NCBI RefSeq assembly: GCF_002863305.2
Contig: NZ_CP136962.1
Coordinates: 868,001 to 932,000 of the forward strand
DNA from: Neisseria perflava
Lineage (GTDB): Bacteria > Pseudomonadota > Gammaproteobacteria > Burkholderiales > Neisseriaceae
Direction: 5' to 3'
Length of the DNA stretch: 64,000 nucleotides
A program made the translations under genes and the position numbers. Shown one piece after another: positions 1 through 9,280 of the stretch. Within the stretch, counting starts at the first letter, position 1; every line of letters begins with the position of its first letter. The notes beneath the pieces are model-generated. The model was not told the DNA's origin. It was given only the letters and a program-made list of their open reading frames with translations, and ran no database searches.

Positions 1-1
1 A

Positions 2-2167
2 CTGATTGCCGATATACCGATGGACGGCAAACAGGGCTATGACGTATTGGGCTTTATTTATGAATACCTGATTAGTATGTTTGCTGCCAACGCAGGCAAA
101 AAAGCGGGCGAATTTTATACGCCGCACGAAGTATCTTTGCTGATGTCGGAGATCATTGCCGACCATCTCAAAGACCGTGAAGAAATCAGCATTTACGACC
201 CGACCAGCGGCTCAGGTTCATTGCTGATCAACATCGGCCATAGCGTTGCCAAACATCTCAAAAGCGCCGACAGCATCAAATATTACGCACAAGAATTAAA
301 AGAAAACACTTACAACCTCACGCGCATGAATCTGGTCATGCGCGGCATTTTGCCGAGCAATATTTTCACCCGCAACGCCGACACATTAGAAGACGACTGG
401 CCGCTGGAAGGCGATCCGCTGTATCTGGATGCCGTAGTGTCCAATCCGCCCTATTCCCAGCCGTGGAATCCCAAAGACAAAGAAGGCGACATCCGCTACA
501 AACGCTTTGGCGTCGCCCCGCAGGCAAAAGCCGATTTTGCCTTTCTATTGCACGACCTCTTCCACTTAAAGCCCGAAGGCATCATGACCATCGTTTTGCC
601 GCATGGCGTGCTTTTTAGGGGTGGCGAAGAAGAGAAAATCCGCAAAAATCTGATTGAATACAATCATATCGATGCCATTATCGGGCTGCCTGCCAATATC
701 TTTTTCGGCACGGGCATTCCCACCATCATCATCGTTTTACGCCAAGAGCGCGAACGTAACGACGTGTTGATGATTGACGCCTCCAAGCATTTCATCAAAG
801 TGGGCAAAAACAACCATTTGCAGGCAAGCGACATCAAGCGCATTGTCGATTGCGTAACCCATCGCCAAGAATTGCCTAAATTCTCCCGCATTGTGCCGAA
901 AGCCGAAATTGTAGCAAACGGCTACAACCTCAACATTCCGCGCTATGTCGATTCCGCCGAACCGACGGAGCAATGGGATATTTTCGCCACCATACACGGC
1001 GGCATTCCCAAAGCAGAGCTGGCACAATTCGCAGACTATTGGGCAGCCTTTGACGGTTTACAGACGGCCTTGTTTACCGATAACAGCACACCTTATGTGC
1101 AGCCGAAAACCGACAATCTCAAAGCCGCCATGCAAAGCCACGCCAGCGTGCTGAATTACCAAGCGCAATTTGCCCAAAACTTTGCCGATTTCCCCGCTCG
1201 CTTGGAAATCCTGCTGATTGAGCCGATGGAAACGCTCAATATCTCCCAAACCCAGCAGCAGCTTGCCGAACTCATCCGCCAAAAAGTGCAGGCAATGCCC
1301 CTATTGGATTTTTATACCGCCTATCAAAAACTCGATGACCTATGGCGCGTCGATGTGGCAGGCATTGCCGCCGATTTGGAGATGATTCAAACCGAGGGCA
1401 AACAGGCAATTAAGCAGGTTGATCCATTTATGGTGTTGAAAAAAGACAGCAAAACCAAAAAAGAAGCCGAAGTACAAGACGGCTGGGTGGGGCATATTCT
1501 GCCGTTTGAATTGGTGCAAGCCGTCAAACTGCCGCAGGAATTGGCAAACCTAAAAGCCAAAGAAAGCCGCTTGGCGGAAATCGCCGCCGAAATGCAAAGC
1601 ATTTTGGAAAACCTGAGCGAAGAAGAAAAAGCCTGCCCTGCCGTCAATGAAGAAGGCGACGGCTTTATCAATGCCGAAATTCCAAAAGCCTTGCAACAAG
1701 AATTGGAAGCCGACGGCATAACAATTGCCAAAAAAGCCGACTTGACCAAAGCCATCGACAAACACATTTTTGCCGAAGAAAGCCTGGGCGCAAAATTACA
1801 GACGGCCTATAAACTGCTTGCCGAAGAAAAAACACTTAAGGCAGAACTCAAAACCCAATCCGCCGAGCTTCACAGCAAAACCAAAGCCACTATTGAAGCC
1901 TTAGATGATGCCGAGGCCCTCGATTTGCTCCGTCAAAAATGGTTTGTTCCGCTCAATGCGGCGATGTGCAGGCTGCCTGAAAACATGCTGGCGCAATTCA
2001 GCCAAAAACTGACCGCACTTTGCGACAAATATGCCGACACCTATCAGCACATCAGCGAGCGTAAACAAGAAAGCGCCGCCGCACTGGCGCAAATGATGGA
2101 CGAACTCACCGGCAGCGAGTTTGATTTGCAGGGCATTGCCGCATGGCAGACGATTTTGAAATGCTAA
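2..2167 (+). CDS. hsdM: Type I restriction-modification methyltransferase subunit HsdM (5' truncated by window edge)
   Basis: N6-adenine DNA methyltransferase subunit, which joins HsdS to form the modification enzyme. The frame is open from base 2, so the start lies outside the window; the ATG at 20 is internal. Visible motifs are the SAM-binding DPTSGSGSLL and the catalytic NPPY (VVSNPPYSQPW, around nt 440), both typical of the N6 methylase family. From about residue 330 onward a long charged, alanine- and glutamate-rich tail of nearly 390 residues looks helical or coiled coil. With its missing N-terminus the protein is clearly longer than the roughly 500-residue HsdM of classical type IC systems. 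It ends 9 nt before hsdS, whose Shine-Dalgarno (aagggga) lies in the gap. Confidence 0.93.
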   Translation: MIADIPMDGKQGYDVLGFIYEYLISMFAANAGKKAGEFYTPHEVSLLMSEIIADHLKDREEISIYDPTSGSGSLLINIGHSVAKHLKSADSIKYYAQELKENTYNLTRMNLVMRGILPSNIFTRNADTLEDDWPLEGDPLYLDAVVSNPPYSQPWNPKDKEGDIRYKRFGVAPQAKADFAFLLHDLFHLKPEGIMTIVLPHGVLFRGGEEEKIRKNLIEYNHIDAIIGLPANIFFGTGIPTIIIVLRQERERNDVLMIDASKHFIKVGKNNHLQASDIKRIVDCVTHRQELPKFSRIVPKAEIVANGYNLNIPRYVDSAEPTEQWDIFATIHGGIPKAELAQFADYWAAFDGLQTALFTDNSTPYVQPKTDNLKAAMQSHASVLNYQAQFAQNFADFPARLEILLIEPMETLNISQTQQQLAELIRQKVQAMPLLDFYTAYQKLDDLWRVDVAGIAADLEMIQTEGKQAIKQVDPFMVLKKDSKTKKEAEVQDGWVGHILPFELVQAVKLPQELANLKAKESRLAEIAAEMQSILENLSEEEKACPAVNEEGDGFINAEIPKALQQELEADGITIAKKADLTKAIDKHIFAEESLGAKLQTAYKLLAEEKTLKAELKTQSAELHSKTKATIEALDDAEALDLLRQKWFVPLNAAMCRLPENMLAQFSQKLTALCDKYADTYQHISERKQESAAALAQMMDELTGSEFDLQGIAAWQTILKC

Positions 2168-2176
2168 GGGGACAAA

Positions 2177-3394
2177 ATGAATAAGCAACAAGAGCCACGT
2201 TTGCGGTTTAAAGGGTTTACGGGGGCGTGGGAAGATAGAATATTGGGGAAGGTTTCTGATGTGCGAGATGGAACTCACGATTCTCCAATATATCAAAATC
2301 AAGGGATTCCATTAGTTACATCAAAAAATTTAACTGAAAACGGTCTGGATTTTTCTAATGTTTCATTAATATCCCAAGAAGATTATGAAGAAATTAACAA
2401 ACGATCCAAAGTAGAGAGCGGCGATATTTTACTTGGGTTAATAGGAACTATTGGAAAGCCTGTATTGGTTAAAGCAGGTGGTTACGCAATTAAGAATGTA
2501 GGGTTGATCAAAGAGCTTTTAGAAGTAAAAAATGAATTTTTACTTCCTTTATTACAAAGTAATATTTTTGAAACCTATGTTTCACGAAAAAATACAGGTA
2601 ATACACAAAAATTCTTGGCTTTAGATGGGTTACGGAGTTTTGAATTTTTAGCTCCATCACTCCCCGAACAAACCCACCTCGGTTTGTTTTTCCGTCGCTT
2701 AGACAACCAAATCGCCGAGAGCCGTGCGGTATTGGAAAAAAGCCGTCAGCTTAAAAAGGCAATGCTGGCAAAAATGTTCCCCACAAACGGTGAAAAAATA
2801 CCGGAAATCCGCTTTAAAGGGTTTGATGGGGAGTGGGAATCTAGGAAGTTGGGTATAGAGGTTGAAATTATTGGCGGAGGTACGCCTGATACAACGAATT
2901 CAGCATATTGGAATGGTGATATTGACTGGTACTCTCCTACTGAAATTGGAGAAGCTGCCTATGCAAATGGGAGTGTAAAAAAAATTACACTACTTGGATT
3001 ACAAAAAAGTTCAGCCCAAATCCTCCCTGCAAATAGAACGGTACTTTTTACATCGAGAGCAAGTATTGGCGACATGGCAATTCTTACTAGAGACGGAGCT
3101 ACAAATCAAGGATTTCAATCTTTTGTTGTTGGGGAAAGATTAGATGTTTATTTTCTCTATACCATGGGATTTAAAATTAAAGACTATGCTTTAAAAAATG
3201 CGTCTGGCTCAACATTTTTAGAAATATCTAAAAATACATTATCGCAAATGGAATTTTTTGCTCCATCTCTAAAAGAACAAACCGCCATCGGCAACTTCTT
3301 CCGCCAACTGGACGAAACCATTGCATTACAGTCGGCAGAGGTCGAAAAATTAAACCAACTCAAAAAAGGGCTATTGGCAGCGATGTTGGTATAG
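2177..3394 (+). CDS. hsdS: Type I restriction-modification specificity subunit HsdS
   Basis: DNA sequence-recognition subunit of 405 residues, the usual length. It has two half-subunits. Each opens with a related block (RFKGFTGAWEDR near residue 10; RFKGFDGEWESR near residue 215), followed by an AT-rich target-recognition domain. Each half ends in a conserved helical spacer (PEQTHLGLFFRRLDNQIAES; KEQTAIGNFFRQLDETIALQ). The spacers have the base composition of the neighbouring genes, while both recognition domains are markedly AT-richer, as expected for domains exchanged between strains. No homopolymer or other obvious phase-variable tract is seen. It lies in one operon with hsdM and hsdR. Confidence 0.93.
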   Translation: MNKQQEPRLRFKGFTGAWEDRILGKVSDVRDGTHDSPIYQNQGIPLVTSKNLTENGLDFSNVSLISQEDYEEINKRSKVESGDILLGLIGTIGKPVLVKAGGYAIKNVGLIKELLEVKNEFLLPLLQSNIFETYVSRKNTGNTQKFLALDGLRSFEFLAPSLPEQTHLGLFFRRLDNQIAESRAVLEKSRQLKKAMLAKMFPTNGEKIPEIRFKGFDGEWESRKLGIEVEIIGGGTPDTTNSAYWNGDIDWYSPTEIGEAAYANGSVKKITLLGLQKSSAQILPANRTVLFTSRASIGDMAILTRDGATNQGFQSFVVGERLDVYFLYTMGFKIKDYALKNASGSTFLEISKNTLSQMEFFAPSLKEQTAIGNFFRQLDETIALQSAEVEKLNQLKKGLLAAMLV

Positions 3395-3462
3395 GGCGGG
3401 CGTTCCTGACCATGATTGAGGCCGTCTGAAAAATTGTAGTAGCGCCCTTACGGAGAAAAAGA

Positions 3463-6400
3463 ATGTTTAATAAAGAAGCTGATTTTGAAAACGCACTGAT
3501 TGCCTTGCTGTCCACTAAAAGCTGGGAAAAGGAAGTGTTGCGCTATCCCACCGAAGAAAAGTTAATTGCCAACTGGCAGGAGCATTTGAATAAAACCAAC
3601 CAACATATCGACAAGCTCGATGTGCCGTTGCTTCGCACGGAAATGAACCAGATTTTGGATCAGGTACAGGCATTGAAAACGCCTTATGCTTTAAACGGCT
3701 TTATCAACGGCAAAACGGTGGCAATCAAGCGTGAAAATGAGAAAAGCCGTCATTTCGGCAAGGAAGTGTCGCTGGATATTTTTGACCGTGAGGAAATTTC
3801 TGCCGGCAAAAGCCGCTATCAAATTGCCCAGCAGCCCCAATTTACTCCTCGTTCGGATTTATACTCCAAGCAGCGCGGCGATTTGATGTTGTTAATCAAT
3901 GGTATGCCGATGTTCCATATTGAGCTGAAACGCTCAGGCGTGCCGATTAGCCAAGCGACCAATCAAATCGAGCGATACCATAAGGCGGGCGCATTTTCGG
4001 GCATTTTTAGCCTGGTGCAGGTGTTTGTGGCGATGACGCCGGAAGAATGCCGCTATTTTGCCAATACCGGCGGTCCATTAAATCCTGCGTTTTATTTCCG
4101 TTGGGCGGATTTCAATAATGTGTATATGAACGATTGGGATAAGGTGGCGACGCATTTCCTCTCGATTCCGATGGCGCACCAGTTTATCGGCGATTACACC
4201 ATTGCCGATGCGAAAGACGAGCAGCTGAAAGTGTTGCGCAGCTATCAGTATTATGCAGTCAACAAAATTGCCGACACGGTGGCAAAAACAGATTGGACTT
4301 CGGGCAATCAGCGCGGCGGCTATATTTGGCATACCACAGGCTCGGGCAAAACGATGTCGAGTTTTAAATCGGCGCAGTTAATCAGCCGTCGCAAAGATGC
4401 GGATAAGGTGATTTTCTTGCTCGACCGTATTGAGCTGGGCAAGCAATCTCTGGAGGAATATCAGAATTTTGCTGATAGTAAAGATGATGTGCAGGCAACG
4501 GAAAACACCGCCATTTTGCTCGCCAAGCTGAAAAGCAAACAAGACCGCGACCGCTTAATCGTTACCTCCATTCAAAAAATGAGTAATATCAAGGCGGAAG
4601 AAGGGGTAAATGAGGCTGATATCGAGCAAATCAGTGGTAAACGTTTGGTGTTTATCGTTGATGAAGCCCACCGTACTACTTTTGGCGATATGTTGCTCAC
4701 CATTAAGCACACCTTCCCCAATGCGATTTTCTTCGGCTTTACCGGCACGCCGATTGAAGAAGAAAACGCTAAGAGAAATTCAACCACTGCCACGGTTTTC
4801 GGCAATGAATTGCACCGCTATTCGATTGCAGACGGCATTCGCGATGAAAATGTGCTGGGCTTTCACCCCTTCCATATCCGTACCTTTAAAGACAGCGATT
4901 TACGCAGAACTGTCGCTTTGCAAGAAGCCAAAGCAACAGATGAAAGCGAAGTATTTGCCGATGATCAAAAGAAAAAAATCTACAATCAATTTATGAATGA
5001 TGTGCCGATGGCGGGAGAATATACTTCAGACGGCAAATATCAAAAAGGCATTGAAGATTATATACCCAATGTGCAATATCAAACGCCGGAACATGTGAAT
5101 GCAGTGATCGACGACATGCTGGATAATTGGCGACGCCTCAGCCAAGGCAAAAAATATCATGCCATTTTTGCCACCAGCTCTATTCCCGAAGCGGTCAATT
5201 ATTATCGCTTAATTAAAGCCAAAATTGCTGAGAAAATCAGAATTGCTGAGGAAGCCAAAAATTCTGAGGAAGCCAAAGATCCTGAGGAAGCTAAAAATCC
5301 CTGGCCGAAACTGACCGCCCTTTTCGATCCGAATATTCTTAACGATGGGCAAGGCAACGATAAGGAAATATGGATTGCCGAAATTTTGAAAGATTACAAC
5401 GCCCAGTTCCACACAAATTTCGGCTACGCCACTTATTCCCGATTTAAAACGGATTTGTCGGATAGGTTGTCGCATATCAATGCGTATAAGAGAATCAAGC
5501 CCGACGAGCAGCTGGATTTGTTGATTGTGGTCGATCAGATGCTGACAGGCTTTGACAGCAAATGGCTCAATACGCTCTATCTAGACAAAATTTTGGATTA
5601 CGCCAACTTGATTCAGGCGTTTTCCCGTACTAACCGCGTATGCGACAAAACCGATAAGCCTTTTGGTTTAATCCGCTATTACCGCAAGCCGCATACGATG
5701 CAACGCAATATTGAGCGAGCCGTAAAACTTTATTCGGGCGACCGCCCAATGGGGCTGTTTGTCGATAATTTAGATAAGGTTATCGACAAAATGAATGTCT
5801 GCTTTGCCGATATTGCCGATATTTTCAAATGGGCAGGATTAGAAGATTTTTCAAAAAATCCTGATGACACAACCTCATGCGCAAAGTTTGTCAAACTATT
5901 CAATCAGCTCAATGAGCACTTACAAGCTGCTCGGCTCTTGGGCTTTTCTTGGGAAAAATTAAGCTATGACGTGGTACAGGAAGATGACAGCGTGATCACT
6001 GCCACACTCAATTTTGATCAAGAGACTTACGATAAACTGCTGGCTCGTTATAAAGATTTGTTTAAAGAAAGTTCAGGCAATGGTGGCGGTAGCGATGATG
6101 TGCCGTTTGATTTGCGTTCGCACATCAACGAAATCGAAACCGATAAAATTGATCAAAATTATATGAATGCCCGTTTTGAAAAATGGCTTAAAACCATCGG
6201 CGGCATAGAAGAAGCTGCTGCACTTGAGGAGCTACACCACTCTTTTGCTACGCTTTCTAAAGAAGATCAAAAATTTGCTGAGTTGTTTTTGCACGATGTG
6301 CAATCCGGCGATATCAAGCTTGATCCAAATTTAGCATTAAGTGATTACATCACCACGTACAAACAAAAAGATGCCAATGATAAGGTGCTAAAAGTAATTA

Positions 6401-6600
6401 AAGGTTTAGGGCTGGATGGAGATTTGCTACGTGCACTGTTGGCAAGAAAATATACCAGCGAAAATTTGGACTTAGGCAGACTAAATGACCTAAAAGCTAC
6501 AGTCGATAGGGAAAAAGCCAAAGTTTATTTTAACGAAGAACGTATATTTTATTTAAATATACGGATTGATGAATTTCTAAGGGAACTAATTACAAGATAG
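3463..6600 (+). CDS. hsdR: Type I restriction endonuclease subunit HsdR
   Basis: ATP-dependent translocase and nuclease subunit of 1045 residues, close in size to EcoR124-type (type IC) HsdR. The N-terminal nuclease region contains the PD-(D/E)XK-like FHIELKRSG around residue 150. Helicase motifs follow: Walker A (TTGSGKT, near residue 293), DEAH-type VDEAHRT (near residue 398) and GFTGTP. A later QAFSRTNR resembles helicase motif VI. The coding start has a good ribosome-binding site (cggag). A 68-nt gap from hsdS carries one uptake sequence. Around residues 595-612 there is a lysine/glutamate-rich linker built from three 6-residue repeats (separate entry). The frame is intact. Confidence 0.94.
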   Translation: MFNKEADFENALIALLSTKSWEKEVLRYPTEEKLIANWQEHLNKTNQHIDKLDVPLLRTEMNQILDQVQALKTPYALNGFINGKTVAIKRENEKSRHFGKEVSLDIFDREEISAGKSRYQIAQQPQFTPRSDLYSKQRGDLMLLINGMPMFHIELKRSGVPISQATNQIERYHKAGAFSGIFSLVQVFVAMTPEECRYFANTGGPLNPAFYFRWADFNNVYMNDWDKVATHFLSIPMAHQFIGDYTIADAKDEQLKVLRSYQYYAVNKIADTVAKTDWTSGNQRGGYIWHTTGSGKTMSSFKSAQLISRRKDADKVIFLLDRIELGKQSLEEYQNFADSKDDVQATENTAILLAKLKSKQDRDRLIVTSIQKMSNIKAEEGVNEADIEQISGKRLVFIVDEAHRTTFGDMLLTIKHTFPNAIFFGFTGTPIEEENAKRNSTTATVFGNELHRYSIADGIRDENVLGFHPFHIRTFKDSDLRRTVALQEAKATDESEVFADDQKKKIYNQFMNDVPMAGEYTSDGKYQKGIEDYIPNVQYQTPEHVNAVIDDMLDNWRRLSQGKKYHAIFATSSIPEAVNYYRLIKAKIAEKIRIAEEAKNSEEAKDPEEAKNPWPKLTALFDPNILNDGQGNDKEIWIAEILKDYNAQFHTNFGYATYSRFKTDLSDRLSHINAYKRIKPDEQLDLLIVVDQMLTGFDSKWLNTLYLDKILDYANLIQAFSRTNRVCDKTDKPFGLIRYYRKPHTMQRNIERAVKLYSGDRPMGLFVDNLDKVIDKMNVCFADIADIFKWAGLEDFSKNPDDTTSCAKFVKLFNQLNEHLQAARLLGFSWEKLSYDVVQEDDSVITATLNFDQETYDKLLARYKDLFKESSGNGGGSDDVPFDLRSHINEIETDKIDQNYMNARFEKWLKTIGGIEEAAALEELHHSFATLSKEDQKFAELFLHDVQSGDIKLDPNLALSDYITTYKQKDANDKVLKVIKGLGLDGDLLRALLARKYTSENLDLGRLNDLKATVDREKAKVYFNEERIFYLNIRIDEFLRELITR
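5245..5298 (+). repeat. Three tandem 18-bp units inside hsdR
   Basis: Units at 5245-5262, 5263-5280 and 5281-5298 differ by a few bases and encode EEAK-containing hexapeptides (AEEAKN, SEEAKD, PEEAKN). The unit is a multiple of three, so copy-number change would keep the frame. The repeat sits in a charged linker after the helicase motifs, probably on the surface. Confidence 0.85.
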
Positions 6601-6678
6601 TTATTACCTATTGAAAGATTTTTAAGCATCATCAAATGACGTATTCCTATCTGAATATTAGTCCCCTTACCTACCCAA

Positions 6679-7260
6679 CTACAAAGGCTGAGCCAAATCA
6701 TTTTCCGTGTTGTAGCTGATAAAATCCTGCTCATGAGGGAAATGGACAACCCTCGCGCGCTGTTGCTGCAGCCAACCTCGGATGCTGCGCATTCCTGAAT
6801 AAAGGTATGGCACGGTGCTTTGTAGGATTTGCGGTCGGATAAACATCACGCTGTAATGCGGCCTGGCAGAGGTCTCTACATAAAACGCATTGCACAATGG
6901 CGTGCGCCGCGCGATGGTTTCAAATTGGGACACCAAATTTTCCGGCAACCGCGGCATATCGCAAGATACGATGAGCAGCCAATCGGCAGTAGCAATTTGT
7001 AAATCGTTGGCGGCAGTACACAAGGCGGCTAAAGGGCCGTAATGTTGCCATTGGCGCGCATCGGAGAAAACGTGCGCGCTGCGTTGGGCGTAGGATTCGA
7101 GATTGCGGTTGGCACTGATGGCGATATGACTGACTTGCGGGCGGATTTTTTCGATAACATGATCTATCAAGGCTTTGTTGTGCCACTGCACCAACCCTTT
7201 ATCGACACCTCCCATCCGGCTTCCCTGCCCGCCGGCCAATATCAGTGCAAAAATTTTCAT
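6679..7260 (-). CDS. mobA: Molybdenum cofactor guanylyltransferase MobA
   Basis: Transfers GMP from GTP to molybdopterin to make the MGD cofactor of enzymes such as nitrate reductase. The N-terminus has the nucleotidyltransferase signature [11 protein letters not shown] followed by DKGL, and a central Asp-containing SCDMPRLP matches the metal-binding position. The length of 193 residues is normal. The start at 7260 ([11 protein letters not shown]) is preferred over an upstream in-frame start because an AAGGAC ribosome-binding site lies just ahead of it. It is transcribed away from the sensor kinase pair, whose ligand class (nitrate/nitrite) fits a molybdoenzyme pathway. The gene is monocistronic. 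Confidence 0.93.
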   Translation of the reverse strand: MKIFALILAGGQGSRMGGVDKGLVQWHNKALIDHVIEKIRPQVSHIAISANRNLESYAQRSAHVFSDARQWQHYGPLAALCTAANDLQIATADWLLIVSCDMPRLPENLVSQFETIARRTPLCNAFYVETSARPHYSVMFIRPQILQSTVPYLYSGMRSIRGWLQQQRARVVHFPHEQDFISYNTENDLAQPL

Positions 7261-7337
7261 TTTGGTAGTCCTTTGCAAAGCAGAGTGTGTAAGTGTTATT
7301 CGAGATGTTGTATTTATGGAATAAGTTTTAAGGCTTC

Positions 7338-7374
7338 AGGCCGTCTGAAACCTGATTTTGTGATTTAATTCACT
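7338..7374. promoter_or_regulatory. Intergenic mobA/narQ region: uptake sequence plus TGTGA-N6-TCACT palindrome
   Basis: The AG-dialect uptake sequence is at 7338-7349. Directly after it, 7359-7374 reads TGTGATTTAATTCACT, a near-palindrome with CRP/FNR-family half-site spacing. It lies 145 bp upstream of the sensor kinase and about 100 bp upstream of mobA. The identity of any binding protein is inference; it is not a good match to the classical FNR TTGAT-N4-ATCAA. Confidence 0.35.
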
Positions 7375-7519
7375 TAAGATGAATTTTATCATAACATGAT
7401 TTTACATTAAACCCCTGTTTTTTCTTATCATAACCATACAATTATTTTAGACAGGTTGTTTATAGGCCGAAAGAATGATATTTTTATAAGATTATCGGAT
7501 TAGTCTTCCTGCGTGCTTT

Positions 7520-9280
7520 ATGCGTTTATTCTCCGGATCTTCAGACGGCCTGAGCCTGTCCTCGCGTTTAAAACTACTGACTGTGTTATGGGTCGGCTCG
7601 GCTTTTTTATCGATTGCCTTTACCCTGCTGCTTTCTTGGCGTTTAGAAAGCGCGGCTAAAACGATTGAAGATGCGGGCAGCTTGAAAATGCAGGTGTATC
7701 GTTTGGCTTATATGGCAAGCGTCCGTACGCCCAATGCGCAAATTGACAACCAAATCAAAGAATTTGAACGTACGCTGGCCAATGTAACGCAAAGCGATGC
7801 CATTCATCCGCTGATTCCGTCACAAATGCCGCTGGCTTACGATTTGATCCAATCGATGCTGTTGATTGATTGGGAATCCAACATCAAGCCTTCTTTGCAA
7901 CATTACGAACGGCCGACCCAAATCGGCCTATACCGTTTTGCCGGCAATATCGAGCTGTTTTTACAAGCGATGGAAAACGCCAACGAGCAAAATACTTTGT
8001 GGCTGCGCCGTTTTCAAATGGCGATGATGCTGATGATTTTAGTGGCCGCCGGCTTGATGATTGTTTGGCATTATTCGTGGATCATCCGGCCGCTGGAAAA
8101 ATTGCGCGACGGGGTAGAAACCATCAGCGAAGGTCGTTTCGGGGTACAAATCGATACAGACCAAATTCGTGAATTCGCCCAAGTCAGCAAGGGCTTCAAC
8201 CAAATGAGCCGCCGTCTGAAAACGCTTTATACGGATTTAGAAGGACAGGTTGCCCAACAAACCCAAGACTTGGCGCGGCAAAACCGTGATTTGACCCTGC
8301 TCTACCAAACCACGCGCAATCTGCACCAAACCTTTACGCCGCAACAGGCCGCAGAAGAATTTTTGGCTCAGATTCTGCCGGCGTTTTCCGCTTTGGGCGG
8401 TACGGTATATCTTTCCGATGAAGAACGCAAACGCTCTGACTTGGCGGCAAGTGTCGGTGAAACCGAAGAGGGAAATCATGTAGAATTCCCAATCGTTTAT
8501 CAAGACGAACAGCTCGGTGTATTGGCCCTGTATTTTTCAGACGGCCATATGCTCAATGAGCAAGACGAAAAATTGTTGCAGACTTTAAGCGGGCAGCTGG
8601 GCATTTCTATCGCCAACAACCGCATGGAACAAGAACGCCGCCTGCTTGCCGTCTTGCAGGAACGCAACTTGATTGCACAAGGTTTGCATGACAGCATTGC
8701 ACAAGCCCTGACCTTTTTGAATTTGCAGGTGCAAATGTTGGAAAGCGCGTTTGCTTCAAACCAACGCGAGCAGGCTGAAGAAAACATCAGCTTCATTAAA
8801 GACGGCGTGCAGGAATGCTATGAAGACGTCCGCGAGCTTCTGATGAATTTCCGCACCAAAATCAGTAATAAAGATTTCCCTGAAGCGGTAGAATCGCTGC
8901 TGGCGCGTTTTGAACGACAAACCGGTATTCCAGTTGATTTAAAATGGCAGGACGACGGACAGGCTTTGAATTATGATGAGCATTTGCAAATCATCTTCAT
9001 CTTGCAGGAAAGCCTGTCCAATATCCGGAAGCACGCGCGTGCGCAACATGTCAGCGTCGAAATTGCCAACCACGGCGATTTTGTCATGACGATTCGGGAC
9101 GACGGCGCAGGCTTTAATAAAGAACACCTATCAAACCGGCCTTCAGGCGAACATGTCGGCTTGGGCATTATGCAGGAACGGGCCCAACGGATTAACGCAG
9201 AATTGGCCATTACATCACAGATTGGGCAAGGTACGGCGGTTATGCTGACTTTGCCGCAACAAATGAGAACAGCATCATGA
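7520..9280 (+). CDS. narQ: Nitrate/nitrite-responsive sensor histidine kinase (NarQ/NarX type)
   Basis: Inner-membrane sensor kinase of 586 residues. TM1 is about residues 19-40. It is followed by DAGSLKMQVYRL (51-62), which matches the nitrate-binding P-box of NarX/NarQ. TM2 is about 168-190, then a HAMP region, a GAF-like central domain, the HisKA_3 dimerisation box with phospho-acceptor His390 (GLHDSIAQ) and a C-terminal HATPase (DDGAGF, GLGIMQER). Four bases overlap the regulator gene, so translation is coupled. The first codons contain an uptake sequence (7540-7551), encoding SSDGL. No convincing Shine-Dalgarno precedes the ATG at 7520. The choice between NarQ and NarX is by neisserial naming habit. 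Confidence 0.88.
   Translation: MRLFSGSSDGLSLSSRLKLLTVLWVGSAFLSIAFTLLLSWRLESAAKTIEDAGSLKMQVYRLAYMASVRTPNAQIDNQIKEFERTLANVTQSDAIHPLIPSQMPLAYDLIQSMLLIDWESNIKPSLQHYERPTQIGLYRFAGNIELFLQAMENANEQNTLWLRRFQMAMMLMILVAAGLMIVWHYSWIIRPLEKLRDGVETISEGRFGVQIDTDQIREFAQVSKGFNQMSRRLKTLYTDLEGQVAQQTQDLARQNRDLTLLYQTTRNLHQTFTPQQAAEEFLAQILPAFSALGGTVYLSDEERKRSDLAASVGETEEGNHVEFPIVYQDEQLGVLALYFSDGHMLNEQDEKLLQTLSGQLGISIANNRMEQERRLLAVLQERNLIAQGLHDSIAQALTFLNLQVQMLESAFASNQREQAEENISFIKDGVQECYEDVRELLMNFRTKISNKDFPEAVESLLARFERQTGIPVDLKWQDDGQALNYDEHLQIIFILQESLSNIRKHARAQHVSVEIANHGDFVMTIRDDGAGFNKEHLSNRPSGEHVGLGIMQERAQRINAELAITSQIGQGTAVMLTLPQQMRTAS

Noticed and set aside
7260..7278. Upstream start for mobA adding MQRTTK
   Set aside because: The ribosome-binding site AAGGAC is positioned for the start at 7260 and would lie inside the longer coding sequence.
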